A stretch of DNA of 37,988 nucleotides, from the IMG/VR virus record IMGVR_UViG_3300034068_000173, positions 1 to 37,988 of that record. The stretch is one strand, 5' to 3'. Numbering within the stretch: position 1 is the first letter of the stretch; the number at the start of each line of letters is the position of its first letter. Position numbers and translations under genes: made by a program. The notes under the pieces are model-generated. The model was not told where the DNA came from. It made no database searches and saw nothing but the letters and a program-made list of their open reading frames with translations. Of this stretch, positions 13,936 through 21,788 are shown in pieces. This DNA comes from a virus.

Positions 13936-16323
13936 ATGGCTGGAAATCCGCTTAATATAGACGAATTAAAGCAGTATACTGTACAATTTCCAGGGGTACC
14001 ACAATTACCTTCTGGATATTTCTTTGCTACTCCTGTAACAGGAAATGGTCCATTAGCCTATCGTTTGTTTGATGCTTCTTATATTTCTTTAGGAATCATC
14101 GACCCTAATAGATTGGGAACAGGATCTACAGGAGCAGGTAATCTTTACTTAGCAGATGATGGGACTTGGAAAGCTGTTCCAGGTGGAGTAACTACTCTTG
14201 ATGGATTATCAGATGTAACAATAAGTGCACCTGCTAATGCTCAAGTCTTAGCTTATAACTCTACTACTTCTCAGTGGGAGAATCAAACTCCTGCTGGTGG
14301 TGGAGGTGGAGGCGACATGAGTAAGAGCACGTATGATGTCGATAATGACGGAGTAGTAGATAGTGCTGAGACCATCCAAATTGTAGTAAGAAATTCTACT
14401 GGCACTACTTTAACTAAAGGTACAGTAGTTTATTTAAGTGGAGCAACAGGCAACAGACCTAACGCTGTAAGAGCACAGGCTGATACCGAAGCTACCTCTT
14501 CTAAGACAATAGGTATAGTTGTAGCAAACATCACAAATAACGCAGATGGTTATGTTGCAGTAAATGGAACTCTTCACGACTTAGACACTTCTGCATTTAC
14601 GGCTGGAGATTCTGTTTGGTTGTCTGCCGCTACAGCAGGGGCATTTACAAGTACAATTCCAGCAGAACCCAATCATACAGTATTTATCGGGTATATTGCT
14701 AGAGCTCACCCTACTCAAGGTCGTTTGGTTATCTTGATTCAGAACGGCTATGAGTTGAATGAGTTACACGGAGTTCAAATTGCTTCTGAGGCCAACAACG
14801 ACCTCCTTGTCTACGAGTCTTCAACTACTCTTTGGAAGAACAAAAGCATATCTACCATCTTCGGAGGTACTCCCCTCATCACAGTTCCTACCCTAGCACA
14901 AGTAACCACAGCAGGGAACACCACCACCAATGCGATTACTGTAGGTGGGCTTACGGTTGCTACTAATCTTATCTACACAGATACGGTTAATGGGAGAGTT
15001 GGTATTGGTACAACGGGAACTGTCCCTGGGATTTTACTAACAATAAATGGAAGTGTTTCAATTGCGGCAGGTCAAAGTTTGAAATTAGACCCTAGTGCAA
15101 ACATATATATGGTTGCCGCTTCTAGTCAATTTAGAGTGTATACTGGCTCAATAGCAGCAATATCTATACCGAATACTGGCAACGTCCTCATAAACTCTAC
15201 TACCGATGCAGGATATAAGTTAGATGTAAATGGGACTGCTAGAATACAAGGTAATACAACAATTACAGGTTCAGCAACTAATAGTTTATTAGTAAAAGGA
15301 TCAGGAACAACTTCTTCTACAAATGCTTTTGTTGTGCAAAATAGTGCTGGGTCAACATTTTTAACAATTACCGATGATGGCGTATTTAAATGGGGTGTAA
15401 ATAATAATAGTTTTTGGTTAAATAGCGGTACTACATTTTTTAATGCAAATGGAACAACCTCATATTTTCAACCAAGTAGTGCGGGATTTAGATTTTACAA
15501 TGTTCAAACTGGTATTTTTGGATACAGTGGTAATACAATAGCTCAATCATATTTCAAATTAATTGCAGATACTTTTGTATTAGGAATAAACAGCACAATT
15601 AACAATTCAGCCCAAGTTCAATTCGATTCAACAACAAAAGGTTTCCTACAACCAAGAATGACCAATGGGCAAGTGTTAGCAATCACTACGCCTGCGACTG
15701 GTCTTCAAGCATACGACACCACAAACAACAAAAACTTAGTCTACAACGGAACTCTTTGGCAGAACATAGCAACTGAAAGTTGGGTCTCAGCACAAGGTTA
15801 TACTAGTAATGTAGGAACAGTAACTTCAATAGTTGCTGGTACAGGTTTAAGCGGAGGAACTATAACAACCACTGGAACAATAGCGTTGGCAAATACTGCT
15901 GTAACAGCAGGTGCTTATACTAACGCAAACATCACCGTAGATGCTCAAGGTAGGATTACTTTGGCAGCTAACGGAAGTAGTGGAGGTGGAGGTAGCTCAA
16001 CTACCGTAGTAGTAAATGGAATGTCTACTAATACTATTTTGTATCAGTCTGCTACTAGTTTCTTTGTAGGTTTACTTAAGATAGAATACTACGCTGTTGA
16101 CAATGTAACTCAAGACAAACAAGAAGCAGGTATGTATGTAGCGACTTTTAATAATGCAGCTACTCCTCAATCTAGCATAAGTCAAGCAGGTGTAACAACA
16201 ATAGGAGGGGGAGTGATTCTGAACTTTACTTCAGGATTTGTAGGAGGAACTATTCCTACTGTCTATGTAGACAATAATAATCTAAATGCTTACTCTGTAG
16301 TATTTAAAGTTACTGAACTTTAA
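13936..16323 (+). CDS. Tail-fibre / receptor-binding protein, 795 aa
   Basis: A long beta-rich, Gly/Thr/Ser/Asn-rich protein of tail-fibre type. It carries an N-terminal segment likely to attach to the virion, a GGGGGGD linker near residue 125, and repeated strand-turn units such as GRVGIGTTG, GYKLDVNGTARIQGN and GTVTSIVAGTGLSGGTITTT, the common currency of Bacteroidetes phage fibres. No chaperone or peptidase domain is obvious at the C-terminus. The middle third (about 15,000-15,640) is visibly richer in A and T and in Asn codons than the ends, which hints at a domain swap. It is transcribed from its own promoter, in the direction of the replication genes and against the other tail genes. 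The host receptor cannot be inferred. Confidence 0.85.
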   Translation: MAGNPLNIDELKQYTVQFPGVPQLPSGYFFATPVTGNGPLAYRLFDASYISLGIIDPNRLGTGSTGAGNLYLADDGTWKAVPGGVTTLDGLSDVTISAPANAQVLAYNSTTSQWENQTPAGGGGGGDMSKSTYDVDNDGVVDSAETIQIVVRNSTGTTLTKGTVVYLSGATGNRPNAVRAQADTEATSSKTIGIVVANITNNADGYVAVNGTLHDLDTSAFTAGDSVWLSAATAGAFTSTIPAEPNHTVFIGYIARAHPTQGRLVILIQNGYELNELHGVQIASEANNDLLVYESSTTLWKNKSISTIFGGTPLITVPTLAQVTTAGNTTTNAITVGGLTVATNLIYTDTVNGRVGIGTTGTVPGILLTINGSVSIAAGQSLKLDPSANIYMVAASSQFRVYTGSIAAISIPNTGNVLINSTTDAGYKLDVNGTARIQGNTTITGSATNSLLVKGSGTTSSTNAFVVQNSAGSTFLTITDDGVFKWGVNNNSFWLNSGTTFFNANGTTSYFQPSSAGFRFYNVQTGIFGYSGNTIAQSYFKLIADTFVLGINSTINNSAQVQFDSTTKGFLQPRMTNGQVLAITTPATGLQAYDTTNNKNLVYNGTLWQNIATESWVSAQGYTSNVGTVTSIVAGTGLSGGTITTTGTIALANTAVTAGAYTNANITVDAQGRITLAANGSSGGGGSSTTVVVNGMSTNTILYQSATSFFVGLLKIEYYAVDNVTQDKQEAGMYVATFNNAATPQSSISQAGVTTIGGGVILNFTSGFVGGTIPTVYVDNNNLNAYSVVFKVTEL

Positions 16324-16335
16324 GAAGATTTAAAG

Positions 16336-16566
16336 TTAAAGTCTTAATAGTCTTGGGTATTCTAATCCATTTGCTATAACCACATCCATTCCTAGTATGC
16401 TTTCTATTGTAATGTCTTCTTCATCTTCTACACCCATTTCTTTCAGTATCTCTTCAAACTGATCCTCTGTGATTAGTATTACGTTAGGTCTTATTCCTAG
16501 CCCATCTTTTTCTGAGTCTAAGTAAAACTTATTTTTTAATTTATCTATATCTGCTAGGGTAATCAT
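16336..16566 (-). CDS. Hypothetical protein, 76 aa
   Basis: The family is not recognised. The protein is acidic with a probable alpha-beta fold: a helix at LADIDKLKNKFYLD, the strand PNVILITEDQFEEILKEM, an acidic loop GVEDEEDIT, and a closing strand ILGMDVVIANGLEYP. It is the last gene of the leftward operon and starts 13 nt after the metallophosphoesterase gene. It converges on the tail-fibre gene, leaving only 12 bases between stops. A weak imperfect hairpin (16325-16345) spans that junction and has no T-tract. Confidence 0.7.
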   Translation of the reverse strand: MITLADIDKLKNKFYLDSEKDGLGIRPNVILITEDQFEEILKEMGVEDEEDITIESILGMDVVIANGLEYPRLLRL

Positions 16567-16579
16567 AACTTTTTTAATT

Positions 16580-17914
16580 TTATTTAAAGCGAATATAAAA
16601 CGAATATATTAAATCCGTATCTTTTTCTACTAAATCAAATGAAACTCCTGGATATCCTGGACCAAAGTTATTCATTACCCACTTAGAAGAGCCATACATA
16701 GAGAGAACATTACGGTATCTAAACTTATAGACTTGTTGCATACTCTCTGTATGTAAGTCTCCTTTTACTATCGAAATATTTTTATTCTCTCCTAGACCAT
16801 GGTGATCTATGTATTTATTAAGGAAATTTTCTGCTTTTTCTGTTAAGAAAAGGGGAAGACCATGCTTAAGATCCTCAGAATCTTTGCCATGAGTAAAGAT
16901 AAACGTGTGTTTGCCATAATCAAAATGTTCTAAAAACTTCTCCATTATCGTTACTTTGATAAAAGGATAAGCTGTATTTAAATAAAGAGTGAGTGCTTGA
17001 TTTGTAATATAACCAAAGGAACCTGAGTGGTTGTCCTCTGTCTGCATAATTGCATGAATGTTATTTGCAAGATTCTTTTCTTGCAATTCATCGAAAAATC
17101 TTTTGTGAGCATAAAGGTAAGTCATAAAAGACTCCTTGTTGTTCATGTTTTGAGGTAGTTGGTGTCCTCCTCTAGTAGTTAAGCCACTCCAACCATCTAA
17201 TGAATCTCCTAAATCACAAATAAAAAGATCTTCTAGTCTTCCGTAGATCTTTACTTGCTTCTCTATCTCTTCTAATACTCTCATCATTCTTACTTCGAAG
17301 ATGTCTTCGTTGTATTCGTTGTTGAAAATAGAGTTAGGGTGAGTAAGCGCTCCTACATGCTTGTCACTCATATAGACAAATAAAGCCCTTTTAGAGGCCA
17401 CAGGAGTCTTCTTAGGAGTAGGGCAAGGACTTATGTTAGATTCTAAGAAAACCTCTCTTAGAACGGCTTCTATGTCTTCAGGTAAACTATCCTCAGGCTT
17501 TATAGAAGCAAATAAGGCTGACACTAGCCAACCTGATTGTTTTTCTTTACTCCAATACTGTACTAATCTCCACTTAGTAGTATCTATTTTGTGGATCTTA
17601 ATAATCTCTTCAGCAGATCTAGGTTGCTCAGAGACTAGTTTAGATACTTCTAGAGTACCTTTATCTAAGTTCTCATCGTAAGTTCCTAGAGTATGGTTAG
17701 ACAACACAGGAGAAGTAGCAGTTGGCTGATATAAAGAATCCTCCCTAAGTAGATGAGCCATTGCTGTTCTTTTTAAGTCACGAACTCTTTTTCCTCTTAG
17801 AAGATTGTTTATTTCTGGCTGATAGTTGAAGCGGATAGCAACTTCAACAGCTGTCTCGGTTGTATTTGGATTGTCAATGTAGTATTGAACAATCTGTTTA
17901 GAGATTGGGATCAT
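16580..17914 (-). CDS. Metallophosphoesterase with N-terminal helical/HTH region
   Basis: The protein has 444 residues. The first 60 read as a helix-turn-helix-like region (TETAVEVAIRFNYQPEINNL). From about residue 176 a calcineurin-like phosphoesterase follows: SDKHVG (D184, H186), LGDSLDG (GDxxD, 236-240), DNHSG (N295, H296), THGKD (H342) and KGDLHTE (385-390). The usual last motif GHxH reads GDLH, so one metal-ligand histidine is Asp (D386). Such enzymes hydrolyse phosphomonoesters or diesters, with Mn or Fe bound at the dinuclear site; the substrate here is unknown. It follows the lysis genes in the late operon. A role in DNA or nucleotide processing is inferred from the fold and the HTH-like N-terminus. 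Confidence 0.8.
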   Translation of the reverse strand: MIPISKQIVQYYIDNPNTTETAVEVAIRFNYQPEINNLLRGKRVRDLKRTAMAHLLREDSLYQPTATSPVLSNHTLGTYDENLDKGTLEVSKLVSEQPRSAEEIIKIHKIDTTKWRLVQYWSKEKQSGWLVSALFASIKPEDSLPEDIEAVLREVFLESNISPCPTPKKTPVASKRALFVYMSDKHVGALTHPNSIFNNEYNEDIFEVRMMRVLEEIEKQVKIYGRLEDLFICDLGDSLDGWSGLTTRGGHQLPQNMNNKESFMTYLYAHKRFFDELQEKNLANNIHAIMQTEDNHSGSFGYITNQALTLYLNTAYPFIKVTIMEKFLEHFDYGKHTFIFTHGKDSEDLKHGLPLFLTEKAENFLNKYIDHHGLGENKNISIVKGDLHTESMQQVYKFRYRNVLSMYGSSKWVMNNFGPGYPGVSFDLVEKDTDLIYSFYIRFK

Positions 17915-17924
17915 AGGCAGAGAG

Positions 17925-18284
17925 TTAAAGTATTAACCCTATGGTTAACAAAGCTATAGCAATTAATCCACCTTTCAAAACATTTTTAAGTGTTTTAATA
18001 GTTTCTGCTTGAGATTTAACTTTAGTATCTAAGCGAACTATCTCTACTTTAGCGGTATCTAGAGCTAATCTAAAGTTAGGAATAATAGAATCTTTATATA
18101 AAGATAACTGTACACTGTCAGTCTTAACAATTTTTTTAAGACTTACTACTCTCTCACGTGCTTGAATTCCCTTAAGGAATTCGTTATTCAACTCCTTTAG
18201 CGGTAAGCTGTCTAGAGATTGTGAGTAGATACTTTGTGCCGTCAATATCAGGCATAGTGTCAATAGCGATTTGAATGGTGTCAT
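17925..18284 (-). CDS. Spanin-like protein with signal peptide and C-terminal TM
   Basis: The protein has 119 residues. It opens with a signal-peptide-like stretch (FKSLLTLCLILTAQSIYSQ), continues with a long charged coiled coil, and ends in a membrane segment GGLIAIALLTIGLIL. The gene starts inside the preceding gene, out of frame, with a 101-nt overlap, as Rz1-type genes do inside Rz. A cysteine in LTLC sits where a lipobox would be, but its third position does not fit, so lipidation is doubtful. The two-ended membrane layout also recalls unimolecular spanins. It probably joins inner and outer membranes during lysis. The holin gene two genes upstream supports this. Confidence 0.62.
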   Translation of the reverse strand: MTPFKSLLTLCLILTAQSIYSQSLDSLPLKELNNEFLKGIQARERVVSLKKIVKTDSVQLSLYKDSIIPNFRLALDTAKVEIVRLDTKVKSQAETIKTLKNVLKGGLIAIALLTIGLIL

Positions 18285-18501
18285 ACTTTAAGGTGATTTT
18301 TTCGTAAGTTCTATACTCTTCGTGTTTTATGTGCTCTAAGGAGTCTATCTTCTCAAAGTAAGTATCATTTGCTTTATCAATAGAATCTATAAAAGAGATT
18401 ACTTGATTGGTGTCTTGTTCTTGTACGTACTCATACCTGTATAAAAGGTAGACAATAGCAAAGAAGAAGATAAAGTTAAGTTTAATCGAGAGGTTTTTCA
18501 T
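18184..18501 (-). CDS. Inner-membrane spanin-like protein (Rz-type)
   Basis: The protein has 105 residues, with an N-terminal membrane anchor (LNFIFFFAIVYLLY, about 8-21) followed by a periplasmic-type charged coiled coil (FIDSIDKANDTYFEKIDSLE). This type II topology is that of i-spanins. It overlaps the holin end by 20 nt and contains the start of the next spanin-like gene, an Rz/Rz1-like nesting. No sequence identity with lambda Rz is claimed; the call rests on topology, overlap and position after the holin. Confidence 0.62.
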   Translation of the reverse strand: MKNLSIKLNFIFFFAIVYLLYRYEYVQEQDTNQVISFIDSIDKANDTYFEKIDSLEHIKHEEYRTYEKITLKYDTIQIAIDTMPDIDGTKYLLTISRQLTAKGVE

Positions 18502-18913
18502 TATCGTGCTTGAATTTGTGTTGATCTATCTTTTCTAAAATTTGAGAGAGTACACTGTTGTCTATGATTCCTACTGTGTGAGCATTTTTAAGCGCACTTA
18601 TCAGCTGAAAAACAATAAAGGGAGCACATAAAGTTTCGCTTAGCCAAAAAGTTCCATCAAACCCCTTCTCAATCATCAAGACACCCGTAAGTATAATTAC
18701 CCAAGCAAACAAAGTCTGAAGTACCTTAAGTGCTTTTCTAGTTTGAAAACCAATCTTTTTAGTTCCTGCCCATACCCCAAAAAATCCATCTATAAACACA
18801 ACAGCAACTACAGCTAAGTACTGTTCAGCATTATCTGCTCCTAGATTAAGGAAGTAAGCTCCTAAAAAAGCTAAGAGAGTTGTACCTGTGTATAAGAGGA
18901 AAGAGGTCTTCAT
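18482..18913 (-). CDS. Phage holin, toxin secretion/lysis family
   Basis: The protein has 143 residues with about four membrane segments: LLYTGTTLLAFLGAYFLNL, YLAVVAVVFIDGFFGVWAG, LFAWVIILTGVLMI and APFIVFQLISAL. The motif FIDGFFGVWAGTKKIGFQTRKA resembles the conserved FxDxxxGxxKAxKxGxxxSRK-type core of the phage holin / toxin-secretion family. A C-terminal charged tail ISALKNAHTVGII...LEKIDQHK also fits. It forms pores in the inner membrane to time lysis. Spanin-like genes follow with overlaps. No endolysin is encoded next to it in this window. Confidence 0.82.
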   Translation of the reverse strand: MKTSFLLYTGTTLLAFLGAYFLNLGADNAEQYLAVVAVVFIDGFFGVWAGTKKIGFQTRKALKVLQTLFAWVIILTGVLMIEKGFDGTFWLSETLCAPFIVFQLISALKNAHTVGIIDNSVLSQILEKIDQHKFKHDNEKPLD

Positions 18914-19161
18914 TATTCAGTGGGAGGGAAAGGTGGGGTTACAACTTCAAACTCTGTGGGTTGTCCTAAAATTGGTGTAAGTGATTCATCAAAAACAATA
19001 TACCAAAATTGCGGAGTGTTCAAATCTGCAAACTGATAATCAACCCAATTCTGGGTTATGTCATCAGGTGCAACAGGTATTCCGTAGTAAGTATCGCACA
19101 ATTCCCTTGCGTTAATTGCTTCCTGTTCTGTTATGTATTGATATCCGTTAATAGATTGCAT
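18913..19161 (-). CDS. Small protein with PPFPP tail, 82 aa (paralogue of 19990-20223)
   Basis: The family is not recognised. The length, an aromatic strand (PQFWYIVFDESLTPIL) in the second half and a proline-rich end (TPPFPPTE) resemble the 77-aa protein upstream of the lectin gene, and the two are probably paralogues. The ATG overlaps the lectin gene end by 14 nt, and its stop overlaps the holin start. It lies between tail and lysis genes, so a tail-tip or fibre-assembly role is possible; nothing in the sequence proves it. Confidence 0.7.
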   Translation of the reverse strand: MQSINGYQYITEQEAINARELCDTYYGIPVAPDDITQNWVDYQFADLNTPQFWYIVFDESLTPILGQPTEFEVVTPPFPPTE

Positions 19162-19993
19162 AATATGTATTAATGTTAGTATTGATTCCGCTAATATTTG
19201 AAGTTTGTGCCGTTGTGTAAAGAACTACCTCTTGAATTGAACCGTTAAATGGGTCATTATATTGGGTGTCACTACCGATTTGAACATCATTTAAATTCGT
19301 TGTCAGTACCCTTGTATCATTTGTAAGTGATACGCTTGAATTATTCACTAACATTGAAATTGTTGTACTAACAGCGTTAATTGTTACAAGTTCTTGAACT
19401 AATGTTCTTGCACCATCGAAAGATTTCAAAACATCTGAATAAACTACCCTTGCATCGTTTCCTCCTGCCCCATAATATAAATAAGCAAATGCCGTTGCTG
19501 GTGTAATACTACCGATGGAAGTAATGGTTTGATAAGATGCTGAGTTATTATTAGATTTTGATAAAACAAAAAGCGTATTGCTTGAAGAAGTACCCGAACC
19601 AATAAATTTCATTATATCATTTGAGCCATCAAATTGTAAACATGGTTTTGAATTTACATTTATTATTGCACCACTACTAACTATTTGCGGCTGATTTGCT
19701 GCTGTTGATTGCGTTGCGTTGTTTGCGTTTCCACTTTGATCGTACCAAGTAGTTACAAATCCATTTGTACCACTACAAAAAGTAGTTAAAGAAGATGTAT
19801 CTAAATTGCCAGAACTGAATCCAATATCCTGCTCTGTGTTGTCGCTTGACCTACGCACCCGAATAGCACTACCTGTGTAAGCAGTACGCAATAAACGCAC
19901 CGAATAAGCCGCCGCAGCCGATGGGTATAGGTCTAGCAGCAGGCTCGGTGCCAGTGTTGTTACTGAGATGGTATTTGAGTATCCTGTGATCAT
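19148..19993 (-). CDS. ConA-like lectin tail protein (arabinofuranosidase-B-like fold)
   Basis: The protein has 281 residues. After a short N-terminal strand (NTISVTTLA) that looks like the last strand of a fibronectin type III domain, the sequence AAAAYSVRLLRTAYTGSAIR, then RRSSDNTEQDIGF, then FVTTWYDQSGNANNATQ matches the lectin-like fold related to the arabinofuranosidase B catalytic domain, common in phage adhesins. The C-terminal half continues as a beta sandwich (PCLQFDGSNDIMKF, GSIQEVVLYTTAQ). It probably binds surface glycans. It is coupled to the gene upstream (ATGA) and overlaps the one downstream. The region is richer in G+C than the replication genes, which suggests exchange between phages. 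Confidence 0.82.
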   Translation of the reverse strand: MITGYSNTISVTTLAPSLLLDLYPSAAAAYSVRLLRTAYTGSAIRVRRSSDNTEQDIGFSSGNLDTSSLTTFCSGTNGFVTTWYDQSGNANNATQSTAANQPQIVSSGAIINVNSKPCLQFDGSNDIMKFIGSGTSSSNTLFVLSKSNNNSASYQTITSIGSITPATAFAYLYYGAGGNDARVVYSDVLKSFDGARTLVQELVTINAVSTTISMLVNNSSVSLTNDTRVLTTNLNDVQIGSDTQYNDPFNGSIQEVVLYTTAQTSNISGINTNINTYYAIY

Positions 19994-20223
19994 GCGCTAG
20001 GTGGGAATGGTGGGGCTGGTGGTGCGATATAATCACCTTCCGGTAAAGTTAGAATCCAATTCCAGGTAGGGTCGTTAACGATTACCTCTTTGTCCTGAGT
20101 AGACAGAAATAAGAACCAGACCCCATTAATATCTTGTACGCAATTAAAAAACTCATAGGGCGCATAAAACTGCCCTTGTATCTGTGTGTACTCCGATTCC
20201 GAAAGTGTATATCCTATTGACAT
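19990..20223 (-). CDS. Small protein with PPAPPFPP tail, 77 aa
   Basis: The family is not recognised. It has an aromatic strand (NGVWFLFLSTQDKEVIV) and a Pro-rich C-terminus (APPAPPFPPSA), closely parallel to the 82-aa protein on the other side of the lectin gene. Its stop overlaps the lectin start as ATGA. Its start lies within the end of the HNH gene (10-nt overlap). The position suggests a fibre-associated or assembly protein. Confidence 0.7.
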   Translation of the reverse strand: MSIGYTLSESEYTQIQGQFYAPYEFFNCVQDINGVWFLFLSTQDKEVIVNDPTWNWILTLPEGDYIAPPAPPFPPSA

Positions 20224-20978
20224 GATTTAAGATTATTAATTATTTCTTTGAATGTATTGCTGTCATAACTGCCTCTCGCTTTGTTTGCCCATACACAAAC
20301 GAATTGAACGTTGCCTTCTTCATAACCCAAGTCATTCTGTATTCTGTCCAAAGATAATAAATATGGATTAGATGTCATTTCACGTTTTTCATTATATGTC
20401 TTGGGGCAAAGTAAACCACCCCCAGTCAAAGCACATTTATAATTTTGCGATTCTAAAACGCTTTGCAAGTACTCGATACTTACATTGAACGAGTAATTTC
20501 TTGACTTTGCATTATACCTCCATCTACCAAACAAAGCATTGTGAATGTCTTGCGTTCCACCCTTATTACAATTCCTTGGCTTCCTTTTCCCGCTCGCCCA
20601 TGCTTTTACCGAGGACGACCCACTTCCTTTCAACCTATCAATACCATTTCTATCTAATAATAAAATTACCTTCTCATTAGATACCTTGTACTTTCTGACT
20701 AAATCTGTTTGAGTTGCTCCATTTCTATAATCCTCACACAACGCATCCTCATAATCAAACTTTAATTGTTTGATGTTGGCGTACATCTCAGATTTACCCA
20801 TCATTGGTACGCCTTGCATTTTTAACACTCTGCGAACTCTGTCTGTGGTTGCGTTCAAATCGGTTGCAATTTGCTGTACGGTTTTCTTTCCATAGTTGCT
20901 TACAATGTAGTTTGCATCTAATGGTTTCATTGTTGACCATTGTCTTCCCATATCACAAATATACAACAGTGTAGACAT
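20214..20978 (-). CDS. HNH homing endonuclease
   Basis: The protein has 254 residues. The N-terminal half carries a helix-turn-helix (TVQQIATDLNATTDRVRRVL, about 33-52) and a second HTH-like segment (TQTDLVRKYKVSNEKVILLL). The C-terminal HNH module reads YKCALTGGGLLCP, then LLSLDRIQNDLGYEEGNVQF and CVWANKARG, the layout of LSLDRIDnxxGY-type phage HNH enzymes. Free-standing homing endonucleases cut cognate loci lacking the gene and spread by repair. It sits between two lectin-like tail genes and overlaps the next gene by 10 nt. The first Met (20978) was kept, but Met10 (20951) is possible. An alternative is a non-homing HNH nuclease. Confidence 0.8.
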   Translation of the reverse strand: MSTLLYICDMGRQWSTMKPLDANYIVSNYGKKTVQQIATDLNATTDRVRRVLKMQGVPMMGKSEMYANIKQLKFDYEDALCEDYRNGATQTDLVRKYKVSNEKVILLLDRNGIDRLKGSGSSSVKAWASGKRKPRNCNKGGTQDIHNALFGRWRYNAKSRNYSFNVSIEYLQSVLESQNYKCALTGGGLLCPKTYNEKREMTSNPYLLSLDRIQNDLGYEEGNVQFVCVWANKARGSYDSNTFKEIINNLKSCQ

Positions 20979-20983
20979 ATTTG

Positions 20984-21787
20984 TTAAACTACTTGGCGAG
21001 CGAGGGTTGTGTTAAACGCTTGCACTGCGGTGTAAAAGTTGGATGCTTGGGTGTCGGTCAAGCCATCACCGATTGAAGCAAATGCAGTTTCTTTGGTAGA
21101 AAATAAATTCGCCGTTCCGCCTTGGTTAAAACATCCTAAATAAACATTGAAACTATTCATACTATTAGAATTTTTAGTTAATGTTTGGCTAACGTTATTT
21201 GTATAGTATTTTTCTTCAGTGCTTACAATTCTGCTACCAATTAACATACCCAAAGTAGGGCTCATTGCTGATGTTCTGAGAGTTTCTGGGGCATTAATAC
21301 CACTGGGTGCGATATTATTCAAATTCATAATTAAATAAAACGCATCGGTTGCACCACCAATAGAACCAATATCTACTTGTACGCCTACTATATTCGTTCT
21401 TGAGTAGTAGGAAAGGTGTGCATTGTCCAATGTAATGTTTGAACTTGGAACAAATCCAGTATTCATAAAAGCACTTGCACCGTTTGGCGTTGCGCCCGTA
21501 CTCGCAAAAGTCCAACCGCTTGAAAAACTACCCGGAAAACTTGCACTCTTTAAGTTTTGCGCACACGCTGCCGCACTTGCTCCGACCATGGGATACACAG
21601 CACGCATGGCCGTCCAAATTCCTGCGGCCTTCATGTCTAAAACCAGTTGGTTAGTAGCCGTCTGCTCTGTTCCGGTTAAGGTCCCGCCGGCTGCTGTCAC
21701 CCTATCAAAGAATGCCTGAGCATCGGGGTCTATAGTAGGCCCAAAACCAGCTTTTTGAAATCCAAAGAATGATGGGACTGCGAACAT
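20984..21787 (-). CDS. Lectin-like tail / receptor-binding protein, 267 aa
   Basis: The N-terminal part DPDAQAFFDRVTAAGG, then a short helix and LVLDMKAAGIWTAMRAVYPMVG, is a recurrent opening of Bacteroidetes phage adhesins. A ConA-like beta sandwich follows (GFVPSSNITLDNAHLSYYSR, MLIGSRIVSTEEKYYTNN). The C-terminal helix SIGDGLTDTQASNFYTAVQA is another family hallmark. It is probably virion-attached and glycan-binding. The gene starts one base before the end of the fibre gene upstream and ends 5 nt before the HNH gene. The nucleotide sequence is notably G+C-richer than the replication block. Confidence 0.8.
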   Translation of the reverse strand: MFAVPSFFGFQKAGFGPTIDPDAQAFFDRVTAAGGTLTGTEQTATNQLVLDMKAAGIWTAMRAVYPMVGASAAACAQNLKSASFPGSFSSGWTFASTGATPNGASAFMNTGFVPSSNITLDNAHLSYYSRTNIVGVQVDIGSIGGATDAFYLIMNLNNIAPSGINAPETLRTSAMSPTLGMLIGSRIVSTEEKYYTNNVSQTLTKNSNSMNSFNVYLGCFNQGGTANLFSTKETAFASIGDGLTDTQASNFYTAVQAFNTTLARQVV

Positions 21788-21788
21788 A

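Noticed and set aside
16325-16345. Bidirectional terminator between the convergent blocks
   Set aside because: The 7-bp stem contains a wobble and has no T-tract on either side, so support is too weak to call.
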